DNA of 64,000 nt from Symbiodinium natans (Eukaryota > Sar > Dinophyceae > Suessiales > Symbiodiniaceae): assembly GCA_905221605.1 (NCBI GenBank), contig CAJNDS010002754.1:62001-126000 (forward strand). The letters run 5' to 3'. The translations under genes and the position numbers were made by a program. Under the pieces are notes generated by a model. That model did no database searches. It saw nothing but the letters and a program-made list of their open reading frames with translations, and was not told the DNA's origin. Of the stretch, positions 52,063-60,127 are shown one piece after another. The first letter of the stretch is position 1; each line of letters opens with the position of its first letter.

Positions 52063-55000
52063 AGACAATAATGTCTGACCCAGATATGGAGGAAACCCTT
52101 CGCTTCGTCCATTCCTACATAGTGTGCATCAAAGTTAAGGATGTAGACAAAGTAGATGGTGACACTGATTTTATACCAGTGGACGAGAATTTAACTGACA
52201 CCTCCCATGTGAGCATGTTCCACAGATACATACAAACTCCATTAAACCCAGAATACGAAACACTAAAGGAAGCAATCAAAGTAAACCATTATCAAGAAAA
52301 CCAGTGTTGGTTGAACACCATAACCGATTACTATAAGGACACACTTATGGGAGAAAAGCGCAGAGAAAAGAACAGACTAACCAGACAGAGCATGTTGACC
52401 CTGATAGGTAAGTCAGAAGAGGATTTTAAAACATCAGGTGCATCAATAAAGGAAATGGTTAAAGTGTTTGAGCACTACAGGGTCCAAGTCAGAATATACA
52501 ATGCTGTTGAGAGACTGATTTTTCAGTATGACCCGCCCAAACGAGATCATCATATACCAACATTATATGCCATTGTGAAGAACAACCACATATACACAGT
52601 AACCGATAATTTGAATGTGTTAAGGCAGATGTTACCAAGAAACTCTGGGTATGAGATTTCAGTGAAGGCTTCACCAGATTATCACCTGAATGAGAAGGAC
52701 GAACCCGTTCAATGTAAAATGATACAGTCCCTTAACGACATAAAGAAATATAACGAACATGCTGAGTATACATTGATATATGATGGTCATGACCTTTCCG
52801 AGCTCTTTTATGAAAGCAAAAAGGCAGGATACGAACCGCAAGTTAAATTCAGTGCAGGTATAGTATCGGAACTTAATTTTAAATTCAGGATACAAAAGAA
52901 TGTCATCAAATACAAAGTTAAGACCCAGAACCTAGTAAACAACTCCATTGACGGAACTATATCAGTGAGAACTGAGCAGATCTACAACAACATGTCTAAA
53001 GCAATGTATGTATTTAATAAGTCTTTGTTTAATCCACTACATAAGTCATACTACAATGAGATTGACATGGAATTGTTTAAGGAATGTAGAACGATAAACC
53101 CAGTTGGTGAGATAAACAGACACTACTTCCAATACAACCCACACACAAACAAAGATGACAAGATGTTTTACATGCCAGAACACACGGTAGAAATTGATAT
53201 TAGAAAGGCATTCACACATGCTTTTAACAAAATTAAAGAAATCCCTGTCTTCACTCAGTTTGATGTGTGGAAGCATTATGACTACATGAAGGACGATCAC
53301 AGGAAACTACACGAACTCACGTTATACCTAGTAAAAGCAAACAAACAGACCATGTTCTTCAACAAGACTTACAATCTAGTATATGGCAGGTTTCTAGCAG
53401 GGTATGCCAACCAATGTGAGATCATCTACTACAAACAACCCTCTAGAGTATACAATGTGGATTATAGAAAGATTACAAAGGAATTATGGCAAACGGACAT
53501 TTCTGACAAATACCCAGAGGACACAAAAATCAAGAAATTAATCGCTAATGTGAACTTTGGCTTACTGGAGAAGAGCACCAACACTGTATCTAAAAGCTAT
53601 GCCTTTGACAGTCTACGGGAGGCGTTGTATTATCAACAGCAAGTAGGTGGAAAAATCAACAAGGTATCATCGTTTTATGATGAGGAGGTAGAGAATGGTA
53701 ACGATGATGTGGGTGAGTATATAGAGAAGGAGAGTGACAAAAAGTATTATTGCCTGACCGTCTCTGACAGAGCCACTCTACGAAATGGATACATTTACAT
53801 AAAGGAACTTCTTTTACAACACCATAACCACAAAATGCATGAAGATTATAGCGCACTGATCGCTAACCACATAGATGTATGGAGTGTTAAAACCGATGCA
53901 TTTACGATCAGGAAGGACCACCTCAGTCTAGCAAAGAAGGTTCTACAATTCAATGATCATATCGGCGGGTGGAGACATGAAAAGGGTAAACATATAGTAG
54001 AACCGAGAGACGAGCACAAGGCAAAAGTGAACACTTTAATGCCCATACCCGTGTTCAAAAACGATACCTTGTCCATAGAAGATGAGTGGGATACCAAGCA
54101 GATTGCAGAAGACATTGTTAAACACAATCCTCTAATGATACGATCTAAATATGCGGGAGGAGGTAAGTCACATATTGCCAAATTTTTCGCAAACTTGGTT
54201 ACAAGACCCTGTTCGTAGTTCCACAGAACAACCTATCACAAAACATACCAGATGATGCTGTAACGACAAACAAGTTTTTCTCTATACCTGTGGGCGATGG
54301 AGACAAGCTTCCTGAATTTGATCACAGCCAGTATAATGTGATAGTCTTTGATGAGATTTACATGAACGGACTGCGCGTCCTGAATTGCATAAGAGGGTTT
54401 GTGAACAACAACCCAGACAAAATTATCATAGGAGCAGGTGATGTGAAACAACTTCCACCTGTGTGTGATGATCTGACTAATACAAGGAATGCCGGTGAAT
54501 ACTCTGATGAATGTATAGATCAGATTTTTAAGTATAACATTTTGCTTAAGGTGTGTAAGCGACTTGGTCCCAAGGACGACCCAAAGGCAAACAAAAACAG
54601 AGAAATATTAGACAGTATGTATGATGATATGTGGATACATCGTATTCCATTAGAAGAGTTCGTGCCTAAATACTTTAAAATGACAGATGATGTTACAAAG
54701 GCATTACACAACATCGCCTATACCAACATGAGATGTCTGAATGTGTCTAATTATATCAGGAAGCATTTAGGTAAAACAGATAAGTATGGAGTGGGTGACA
54801 CACTCATATGCAGAGTGTATAAAAATTTGGGTAACCAGCGGTTTAATGTGAACTACAGGTATAGGATCATAAGTATGACACTACCAAGACTGACACTAGA
54901 GAATGTAAAATCCAAGGAGAAGTTCACTACTGACATATACACATTAGATAAGCATTTCAGATATGACTACTGCACCACATGCCACTCCGCACAGGGTGCA

Positions 55001-55426
55001 TCCATAGACGGTCAGATCATAATCCATGAGTGGGAGAAGAAACACCTAGTAACTCGTGAATGGATATGGTGTGCCCTTACAAGAAGCACAGACTTTAACA
55101 AGGTCAGGTTCTTCAAAAGTGTAACCAGCCAGAACGAATTAAACGAAGAAACTTTAACAAAATACATATCAACCAAGATCAAGAATTACCAGATGCAAGA
55201 TGAGAATGCCAACAGAGTTATAGATGTTGACAAGTATGTTAACCACGAGTGGTTTATGAAACGGCTGACTAACACATGCTGTAATTGTGGTTGTCGGTTT
55301 GAGTTTGAAATTAAGAACGGAAACCTAACGAGCAACATGACTGCACAAAGGTTAGACAATCTGTCTGCTCACCATATAGAGAATTGTGAGGCATGGTGTC
55401 GGGGATGTAACACAAGTGCTAAATAA
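51469..55426 (+). CDS. Large replication protein: OTU/papain-like peptidase, family-B DNA polymerase, SF1 helicase, HNH-like module (two frame breaks)
   Basis: Three overlapping frames (51,469-52,062; up to 54,218; and from 54,182 on) join into one product of about 1,300 residues if one base is missing at each of two T runs. Order of modules: a basic N-terminus; a Cys/His domain with NQCWLNTI (Cys codon 52,305) and NNHIYTV (His codon 52,587); polymerase motifs A (EIDIRKAF, 53,191), B (KKLIANVNFG, about 53,530) and C (VKTDAF, 53,886); helicase Walker A (AGGGKS), Walker B (VIVFDEIY), GDVKQLPPV, CHSAQGASID and ALTR; and a terminal CxCGC...RLDN...HH...CRGCN module. The protein should copy the viral genome. 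As read it is split in three. Confidence 0.75.
51963..54218 (+). CDS. Replication protein, middle segment: OTU/papain-like peptidase and divergent DNA polymerase B
   Basis: This frame opens at 51,963 after a stop and lacks a good ATG at its start, which supports continuation from the upstream frame. The first third has Cys in ENQCWLNT, then about 94 residues later His in NNHIYTVTDN. That spacing and context is typical of OTU/papain-fold cysteine peptidases. The second half has the polymerase palm: motif A Asp in EIDIRKAFTHAF, motif B KKLIANVNFGLLEK and motif C VKTDAFTI. In motif C the usual D-T-D is K-T-D, so one metal-binding Asp is replaced. The frame ends shortly after the helicase Walker A (AGGGKSHIAKFF) in a stop at 54,216, where the next frame takes over at the T run 54,183-54,187. 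Confidence 0.75.
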   Translation, partial: ESNYTNNRLYRDLSGRRVFQYETKDRYVFKKLLKTIMSDPDMEETLRFVHSYIVCIKVKDVDKVDGDTDFIPVDENLTDTSHVSMFHRYIQTPLNPEYETLKEAIKVNHYQENQCWLNTITDYYKDTLMGEKRREKNRLTRQSMLTLIGKSEEDFKTSGASIKEMVKVFEHYRVQVRIYNAVERLIFQYDPPKRDHHIPTLYAIVKNNHIYTVTDNLNVLRQMLPRNSGYEISVKASPDYHLNEKDEPVQCKMIQSLNDIKKYNEHAEYTLIYDGHDLSELFYESKKAGYEPQVKFSAGIVSELNFKFRIQKNVIKYKVKTQNLVNNSIDGTISVRTEQIYNNMSKAMYVFNKSLFNPLHKSYYNEIDMELFKECRTINPVGEINRHYFQYNPHTNKDDKMFYMPEHTVEIDIRKAFTHAFNKIKEIPVFTQFDVWKHYDYMKDDHRKLHELTLYLVKANKQTMFFNKTYNLVYGRFLAGYANQCEIIYYKQPSRVYNVDYRKITKELWQTDISDKYPEDTKIKKLIANVNFGLLEKSTNTVSKSYAFDSLREALYYQQQVGGKINKVSSFYDEEVENGNDDVGEYIEKESDKKYYCLTVSDRATLRNGYIYIKELLLQHHNHKMHEDYSALIANHIDVWSVKTDAFTIRKDHLSLAKKVLQFNDHIGGWRHEKGKHIVEPRDEHKAKVNTLMPIPVFKNDTLSIEDEWDTKQIAEDIVKHNPLMIRSKYAGGGKSHIAKFFANLVTRPCS
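54182..55426 (+). CDS. Replication protein, C-terminal segment: RecD/Pif1-like SF1 helicase with HNH-like zinc module
   Basis: The first codons after the break read KLGYKTLFVVPQNNLSQN, helicase motif Ia. Then come Walker B VIVFDEIYMNG (about 54,340), motif III IIGAGDVKQLPPV (54,430-54,464), motif V CTTCHSAQGASIDGQIII and motif VI WCALTRSTDFNKV. The set GDxxQLPPV and HSxQG is typical of RecD/Pif1-type SF1 helicases. Because Walker A sits at the end of the preceding frame, the helicase is only complete across the frame break. The last 60 residues form a zinc module (CCNCGCRFEF...RLDN...AHHIENC...CRGCN) like HNH/endonuclease VII treble clefs. An ATG at 54,290 exists but would omit motifs I and Ia. 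Confidence 0.8.
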   Translation: MFRKLGYKTLFVVPQNNLSQNIPDDAVTTNKFFSIPVGDGDKLPEFDHSQYNVIVFDEIYMNGLRVLNCIRGFVNNNPDKIIIGAGDVKQLPPVCDDLTNTRNAGEYSDECIDQIFKYNILLKVCKRLGPKDDPKANKNREILDSMYDDMWIHRIPLEEFVPKYFKMTDDVTKALHNIAYTNMRCLNVSNYIRKHLGKTDKYGVGDTLICRVYKNLGNQRFNVNYRYRIISMTLPRLTLENVKSKEKFTTDIYTLDKHFRYDYCTTCHSAQGASIDGQIIIHEWEKKHLVTREWIWCALTRSTDFNKVRFFKSVTSQNELNEETLTKYISTKIKNYQMQDENANRVIDVDKYVNHEWFMKRLTNTCCNCGCRFEFEIKNGNLTSNMTAQRLDNLSAHHIENCEAWCRGCNTSAK

Positions 55427-55452
55427 AAACCATTCATTTGATTTTTATTTAG
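55419..55452. terminator. 3' hairpin containing the stop of the replication gene
   Basis: CTAAATAAAAA (55,419-55,429) pairs perfectly over 11 bp with TTTTTATTTAG (55,442-55,452) around a 12-base loop. The TAA stop is inside the left arm. Confidence 0.65.
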
Positions 55453-55461
55453 GATTGCTTG

Positions 55462-55548
55462 ACATGAGTTTATCTATTAAAAGCGGGTTTTATCTATTAA
55501 AAACGGGTTTTATCCATTAAAAGCGGGTTTTATCTATTAAAAACGGTA
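55462..55548. repeat. Four 21-bp tandem repeats between convergent viral genes
   Basis: The unit TATCTATTAAAAGCGGGTTT and one more T occurs four times with A/G and C/T variations. Each contains the small palindrome AAAAC-GG-GTTTT or a close variant. The last unit includes the stop codon of the minus-strand gene at 55,530. The array could act in transcript termination or as a protein-binding array; both are inference. Confidence 0.8.
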
Positions 55549-56807
55549 TCCCTGTATAATGCTTGTAGTTCTTTTAAAGCTTGTTTTTTCCCTGCAGGAA
55601 CACCTGCAGATGAAACCCATTTATTATAAATACTTCGGTATTTTCTATACGTCGTGGTGTTTATTGTGTTTTTGTTGTTTGCTTCCTCAAATGTTTCTCT
55701 TAATTTTTGTATTCCGATCTTACTTGGTATGATCAAAGGTCTCATGTTTAGTTCTTCTCGTGGTGTATCTGTGTCTTCTCGGGCACTTTCCTTTAGGTTG
55801 GTCTTTTTAGTTAGTCTGGTTCGCGGTCTTCTTGGCGGTTGTTCATCTGCTTGTCTTTCAGAACCTTCAGGTTGTCTTGCAGAACCTTCAGGTTGTCTTG
55901 CAGAACCTCGTGGGAATTGAAAGTTTCCTGACGATGATGATGATGATCCACCTTGTTGAACGTTTGGTGTTGGTGCTGGTAATGCTGGTTGCTGAACTGC
56001 AGGAGGCAGTGGTTGTTGAGTTGCACCCACATTAGGTTGATGAGGTTGTAACACAATAGAGGGCGGTAGTTGCGCAATATTTATTGGATTGGGGTTTCTC
56101 ACCCACGGGTTATTAGGTGGTGTTCGGGGTGCTTCTAGATCAAGCAAGGGGCGAGGTTGTGGTAAAATCCTTCTCATGACTGCATCGCCTATACCACTTA
56201 GAACTGGTTCTGCCAGTCCTCCAATTACGGATGTAGTTAGATCATGCCCTGACACTAAACCACCTGCAATATTTCTGCCTACTCTCATTGAGCCTCTTCC
56301 TAATGTTCTTAATATTCCGTCTCCTTGCTGTGGTTCTCGTTCTACCTGTTGAACGATGTCCTGTTGGTTTGCTTGTCGTGTTTCTTCTGCCCTCTGTATA
56401 ACTCCCTCTAATTCCGCCCGTGTAACTCCTTCTTCTGTGTCAAAATACTCGTCATTGCCATATTCTTCTATGGGAGTGCCGATATTATACATTTCTGGTT
56501 GTGCCGGTGTGTCTGTTGCTCCTGCTCCTGCGTCCCACAACGCCCTATGAGTAAGATCGTTGTCCGTGGCATACTCTCTTAACATGTGATCTCTTACCAC
56601 CCGTTCATTAATTCTTTTCTGTTCTGCTTTCAATCTGTCTAAATGATCTTTACCGTCAAAATACGATCCTTTATTACTAGCCTTGTAAAATACTGCATCT
56701 CTGTTAGGGAAGGGTTTCAACGCTTCTTCATTATCATTGACAAGTTCCAAAATGTCTTCATATCGTGACCTTCTGTGAAATTGTATCTGTGTTTTATTGC
56801 GTGCCAT
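55530..56807 (-). CDS. Viral protein of unknown function, Pro/Gln-rich centre, probable virion component
   Basis: The protein has 425 residues and begins MARNKTQIQFHRRSRYEDIL. A charged helical N-terminus is followed by a Gly-rich, amphipathic or hydrophobic stretch (IAGGLVSGHDLTTSVIGGLA), a Pro/Gln-rich region, a Ser/Gly run, a triple imperfect repeat GSARQPE/GSARQPE/GSERQAD and a basic C-terminus. No enzyme motif is seen. The Gly-rich segment could interact with membrane, as in some minor capsid proteins, but that is a guess. It lies between replication and capsid genes. Confidence 0.6.
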   Translation of the reverse strand: MARNKTQIQFHRRSRYEDILELVNDNEEALKPFPNRDAVFYKASNKGSYFDGKDHLDRLKAEQKRINERVVRDHMLREYATDNDLTHRALWDAGAGATDTPAQPEMYNIGTPIEEYGNDEYFDTEEGVTRAELEGVIQRAEETRQANQQDIVQQVEREPQQGDGILRTLGRGSMRVGRNIAGGLVSGHDLTTSVIGGLAEPVLSGIGDAVMRRILPQPRPLLDLEAPRTPPNNPWVRNPNPINIAQLPPSIVLQPHQPNVGATQQPLPPAVQQPALPAPTPNVQQGGSSSSSSGNFQFPRGSARQPEGSARQPEGSERQADEQPPRRPRTRLTKKTNLKESAREDTDTPREELNMRPLIIPSKIGIQKLRETFEEANNKNTINTTTYRKYRSIYNKWVSSAGVPAGKKQALKELQALYRDTVFNR

Positions 56808-56840
56808 TATATTTTATATTCTTATATAGAAATTTACGAT

Positions 56841-57182
56841 TTAGAAAATTCTTTCACTTAAGGTTTCCAAGGTTTGTATTCTGTTTCTTAAATGCTCTAT
56901 AGATGTCTCTGGTATCCTAGGGTTATGCATCTCTGATTTTAACCTGTCAATTTCCATTGTATAATTGTCTTTCATTTGACCTTCTAAAAGTCTTCTTTTC
57001 ATTGCTAGATTTGCTACCCGTGCCTCTCTGGCATCCATTTCCTTTTTTAAATTCAATAAGTAGTCAATATTAGGCTTGTGAAAGTTTAACTCAGATGCTT
57101 CATTTACCACAGGATTGTCTAATGATTTTCTCTTCTTTTGTTTATTTAGTTGTCTGAACTTGTATTTGTTATATAAAACCAT
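56841..57182 (-). CDS. Small coiled-coil viral protein
   Basis: The protein has 113 residues and begins MVLYNKYKFRQLNKQKKRKS. A basic N-terminus is followed by a long coiled coil (YLLNLKKEMDAREARVANLA ... LRNRIQTLETLSERIF). It has no recognised family and lies in tandem with its minus-strand neighbours, 13 and 33 bases apart. Confidence 0.6.
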   Translation of the reverse strand: MVLYNKYKFRQLNKQKKRKSLDNPVVNEASELNFHKPNIDYLLNLKKEMDAREARVANLAMKRRLLEGQMKDNYTMEIDRLKSEMHNPRIPETSIEHLRNRIQTLETLSERIF

Positions 57183-57195
57183 TGCTATATATTAT

Positions 57196-57735
57196 TTACC
57201 TAGATTTTTTAGGACGGGATTTAAACATTGCTTGACACATATTATTCGCTTTCTCCTGTCTTCTTCTCATAATTTCTTGGTTCATGGTTCTCATATGTAG
57301 CTGATATAGTTGAGCCTGTGTCAAATTGTCATAAGGTTGCATGTTTGGAGGTGGTGGTGGGGGCATAGCTTTGGAAACTGGAGGTGGGGCTTTGTGTATT
57401 ATAGGCTCTTCGTGATTGTCTACACTTACTGGTTTTACTTGCACCTTTGGTTTCACATTGTTTTTTCTAACTGGCTTTTCAATTATATTGCTTGGCTTAC
57501 CTTCACATGTGTCTTTATGGGTATACCGAGCCGTCTTCATTGTAATAGTTTTGTGGCAGTCCTGACACTCTGTCTTTTGCTTTGCAACCTCTCTGATTTT
57601 TACTCTTGAAGTTTTGGGAGTTTCATTTTTGTGATCCTCTGTCGTTTCAGGTTTCATTTCTTCTACGGTTTCTGGAGGTTCTTCTGGTTTAGGTGTTTCA
57701 TCAATGGTTGCCATTTCAGTGTTTTCTTCAGTCAT
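57196..57735 (-). CDS. Viral protein with one zinc finger and Pro-rich region
   Basis: The protein has 179 residues and begins MTEENTEMATIDETPKPEEP. An acidic Glu/Pro/Thr-rich N-terminus is followed by a finger ECQDCHKTITMKTARYTHKD(TC) (C-x2-C...H-x4-C), a basic linker, a Pro run (PPPPPPNMQ) and a helical basic C-terminus. Nucleic-acid or protein binding is plausible; the family is unknown. Confidence 0.6.
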   Translation of the reverse strand: MTEENTEMATIDETPKPEEPPETVEEMKPETTEDHKNETPKTSRVKIREVAKQKTECQDCHKTITMKTARYTHKDTCEGKPSNIIEKPVRKNNVKPKVQVKPVSVDNHEEPIIHKAPPPVSKAMPPPPPPNMQPYDNLTQAQLYQLHMRTMNQEIMRRRQEKANNMCQAMFKSRPKKSR

Positions 57736-57786
57736 ATATATATATATAATGTTCTATATATTTTCTATTTGTTTTCTCTAAAACTA

Positions 57787-57820
57787 TTTCATTATAATAT
57801 TTTCTAATGTTATAATGAAA
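57787..57820. terminator. 3' hairpin after the second GIY-YIG gene
   Basis: TTTCATTATAA (57,787-57,797) pairs perfectly over 11 bp with TTATAATGAAA (57,810-57,820) around a 12-base loop, seven bases past the stop of the minus-strand gene at 57,828. Confidence 0.65.
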
Positions 57821-57827
57821 GAGATAC

Positions 57828-58370
57828 TCAAAAGGTTGAGATATGCTGAGATTTCTTGAGTTGGCGTTGTTGTCGCTTTTGTTCGTTTATGGTGTCTCTG
57901 TTTTGTTGATGATATTCTCTTGACGTTGCTCTTAGTTTTTCCTTATTGGCTTCATAGTAGCGTAGATTTCTCTGTTTGATCTTATCTTGATGAGTATCAC
58001 GATATAACTTCTGTCTTGTCAATATCTCTTCTTTCTTATCTTCATAACGCTCCTTTGGCGTTCTTCCAGACACATTTCGGTTCACACATTCAGTATTTCT
58101 GATATTGATACCTTCTTGTTTGAATAATTCCTCCTTTGATTGACAAGGGAAATTTTCAATCAATTCTATCTTACAGTTTTCAACACCGTAAGTGTCAAAC
58201 AAATTGTATACTGTATGAAATGCGTTCTTATGTCCATTCTGATACTTTTTATAGTTGCCCCTATGACTTGCCATTCTTCGGCATAAGTCCTCACAGGTGC
58301 TTCCAATATAGCACTGCTCATATCCAAGATCAACAACTTTGTAAATCTTACCGTTTTGATAATCAGGCAT
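57828..58370 (-). CDS. GIY-YIG nuclease, paralogue of the gene at 49,478
   Basis: The protein begins MPDYQNGKIYKVVDLGYEQC. It has GIY (GKIYKV) and YIG (CYIGSTCEDL) strands, Arg in RRMASHRGNY and Glu in KEELFKQEG, and the same following block (NTECVNR versus NEECVNR) as the first paralogue. It then has a Lys/Gln-rich coiled tail (KEKLRATSREYHQQNRDTIN) instead of the zinc finger. Confidence 0.85.
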   Translation of the reverse strand: MPDYQNGKIYKVVDLGYEQCYIGSTCEDLCRRMASHRGNYKKYQNGHKNAFHTVYNLFDTYGVENCKIELIENFPCQSKEELFKQEGINIRNTECVNRNVSGRTPKERYEDKKEEILTRQKLYRDTHQDKIKQRNLRYYEANKEKLRATSREYHQQNRDTINEQKRQQRQLKKSQHISTF

Positions 58371-58406
58371 TATGTTAATATATGATTTTCAATGTTTAAG
58401 TATGCT

Positions 58407-59276
58407 TTAGGTCATGTCCTGATTGTGAAACAATAGGGAGAAAGTGACATTTATACCGTTTAGATCTATAACATTACCCGCCCCATCCATTATTCTAAAT
58501 GTTAACCTTTTAATGTTTCTTTTAGAGACATTTATATAATCATAATCTGTTATTCCATAACTGTCGCTAATAATACCTGCAAATGGTGCATTCACTGGGA
58601 CTTTTTTGATTATTGCGTTTGAACAAGCAGAAGGACTGTGAAAATTATTAGTAGACAGTTCAGGACAAGAAATATAAACATCAGGATAGTTTACCAGATT
58701 TACAAACCCCGTTGTCCAAGGGGAGGATGAAGTGAATGCGTCACCAACTGGTGTTGTAAAACCCAAAACATTATTAATAGAGTTCAAGTTATTAAGATCC
58801 ACGGAATTAGAGAATGAACCAACAAAAGTAGGCACATCTGTATCAGTCAAGGGTATAAACACGACCTCGCTGTAGTTAGAAGATATTGTAATCTTATTCG
58901 TTAAAGTATCATATACAGCAGAATAGGAGTTCGTCCTTCCGCCACTATCAAAGAAGGCATTTAATTGTGTTTCCATGGCTGAGGCTAGATCAGGAGCAGT
59001 GTAGTTTCCTACAGGTATCTCAATTCTTCTATATGTTATTCCTTGAGGTGTGGCAGGTGGCAATATTTGATGTCTAAAATAGAGGTTCTGATTATTCGTG
59101 TTGATTGAATACCATGCATTGGGAATAGCTACCTCGTGCACTTGCATAATGGTGTTGTCGGGTATTTCAAAGGTGTCCTGCAACTCTATGTTAAAATCAG
59201 AAGTTGATTTACTGTCAGAAACTCTGTGTTGTGAGTTAACATAAACTTTTTTGTATGTTAAAGGTCTGAAACTCAT
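58407..59276 (-). CDS. Minor capsid protein, penton-like
   Basis: The protein has 289 residues and begins MSFRPLTYKKVYVNSQHRVS. The opening block Y-V-x-S-x-x-R followed by SDFNIELQDTFEIPDNT and VHEVAIPNAWYSINTNNQNL matches the N-terminal pattern I know from penton/minor capsid proteins of polinton-like viruses and their endogenous copies in protists. The rest is beta-rich with no enzyme motif, as expected for a single-jelly-roll vertex protein. It is divergent from the lipase and capsid genes, with a 40 bp spacer, which groups the virion genes. Confidence 0.7.
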   Translation of the reverse strand: MSFRPLTYKKVYVNSQHRVSDSKSTSDFNIELQDTFEIPDNTIMQVHEVAIPNAWYSINTNNQNLYFRHQILPPATPQGITYRRIEIPVGNYTAPDLASAMETQLNAFFDSGGRTNSYSAVYDTLTNKITISSNYSEVVFIPLTDTDVPTFVGSFSNSVDLNNLNSINNVLGFTTPVGDAFTSSSPWTTGFVNLVNYPDVYISCPELSTNNFHSPSACSNAIIKKVPVNAPFAGIISDSYGITDYDYINVSKRNIKRLTFRIMDGAGNVIDLNGINVTFSLLFHNQDMT

Positions 59277-59316
59277 ATTAATAACAGATAAAATATTTAT
59301 ATGATTTATTAATATA
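59277..59316. promoter_or_regulatory. 40-bp divergent spacer between penton and lipase genes
   Basis: The spacer is all AT-rich (ATATTTATATGATTTATTAA). The two start codons are so close that both promoters must lie in it or within the opposite gene. Promoter role is inferred from position. Confidence 0.45.
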
Positions 59317-59862
59317 ATGACAAGAGTTCAGTCTCAATTGGACAACATACTGAAGTCTAACGGGAGAATATCTAATACACAAGGTATTAAGATTGCATAC
59401 GATCGTGACAATAAAATTTTTGTTAAAGATAATAAAATGTATATAGGAGGGACTACATCGTTTACCAACTGGTTAGAAAACTTTACTAAATTACCCTTTG
59501 GTGTTTTGGGCGGTGTCCGTGATATGGAAAGATATATAGAGGCAGAACGGATTTTAAAGGAGAACCCACAAATAACAGAATTGGTAGGACATAGTCAAGC
59601 GGGAGTGGTGGCGTTACAATTAGCGAAAGATTTTCCTGAAAGAGATCTAAGAACCAGAACGTATAACAGCCCTTCATTTTCACTAGGTTTTGATCAACCC
59701 TCTGAACAACACAAGAGGTTCAGAAAAGTTGGAGATGTAGTTTCAGCATTTGATGGTTCAGCAATAAATTATAATACTAACACATTAAACCCATTAAAAA
59801 ATCATGACATATCTTCTCTAGATAATATAGATGAAACAATTCCGCCCCTATCTCTACCATAA
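59317..59862 (+). CDS. Lipase-like alpha/beta hydrolase
   Basis: The protein has 181 residues and begins MTRVQSQLDNILKSNGRISN. The nucleophile elbow is ELVGHSQAGVVALQLAKD (G-H-S-x-A-G). An Asp follows in KVGDVVSAFDGS and a His in LKNHDISSLDNI, the order and spacing of a Lipase_3-type Ser-Asp-His triad. It has no signal peptide. The position between penton and major capsid genes suggests a virion-associated enzyme that acts on membrane lipid during entry or exit (inference). Small capsid-linked lipases have been seen in some relatives. Confidence 0.7.
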   Translation: MTRVQSQLDNILKSNGRISNTQGIKIAYDRDNKIFVKDNKMYIGGTTSFTNWLENFTKLPFGVLGGVRDMERYIEAERILKENPQITELVGHSQAGVVALQLAKDFPERDLRTRTYNSPSFSLGFDQPSEQHKRFRKVGDVVSAFDGSAINYNTNTLNPLKNHDISSLDNIDETIPPLSLP

Positions 59863-59885
59863 TATTATTTCTCATTATTATTAAT

Positions 59886-60116
59886 ATGATGTTCAATAAA
59901 CCTAAACATATAAAAGAGCCACATCATGTTGGTAAACCATCAGAAAGTTTAAGGTTCAAAAACAAACTAATTAAAACTATGAATAACTCGGCTTATGAGA
60001 GTATAAGGAATATTATAGAAGAAGGGGAGAATGTAGCATCACAACCCCAGTTAGAGAAACAGAATAATGAACATTTTAAAAGCCATAAAAGATATAATAA
60101 TAAAAAATCTAAATAA
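59886..60116 (+). CDS. Small basic viral protein, unknown
   Basis: The protein has 76 residues and begins MMFNKPKHIKEPHHVGKPSE. It is Lys/Asn/His-rich with a central NNSAYESIRNIIEEGENV block. It sits between lipase and major capsid gene with 23 and 11 base gaps, so it is probably a virion or assembly protein. No family is recognised. Confidence 0.5.
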   Translation: MMFNKPKHIKEPHHVGKPSESLRFKNKLIKTMNNSAYESIRNIIEEGENVASQPQLEKQNNEHFKSHKRYNNKKSK

Positions 60117-60127
60117 ATTATATAATT

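Noticed and set aside
54290-55426. Stand-alone helicase gene starting at the ATG at 54,290
   Set aside because: That start would drop Walker A and motif Ia, which are encoded just upstream in natural-looking sequence.
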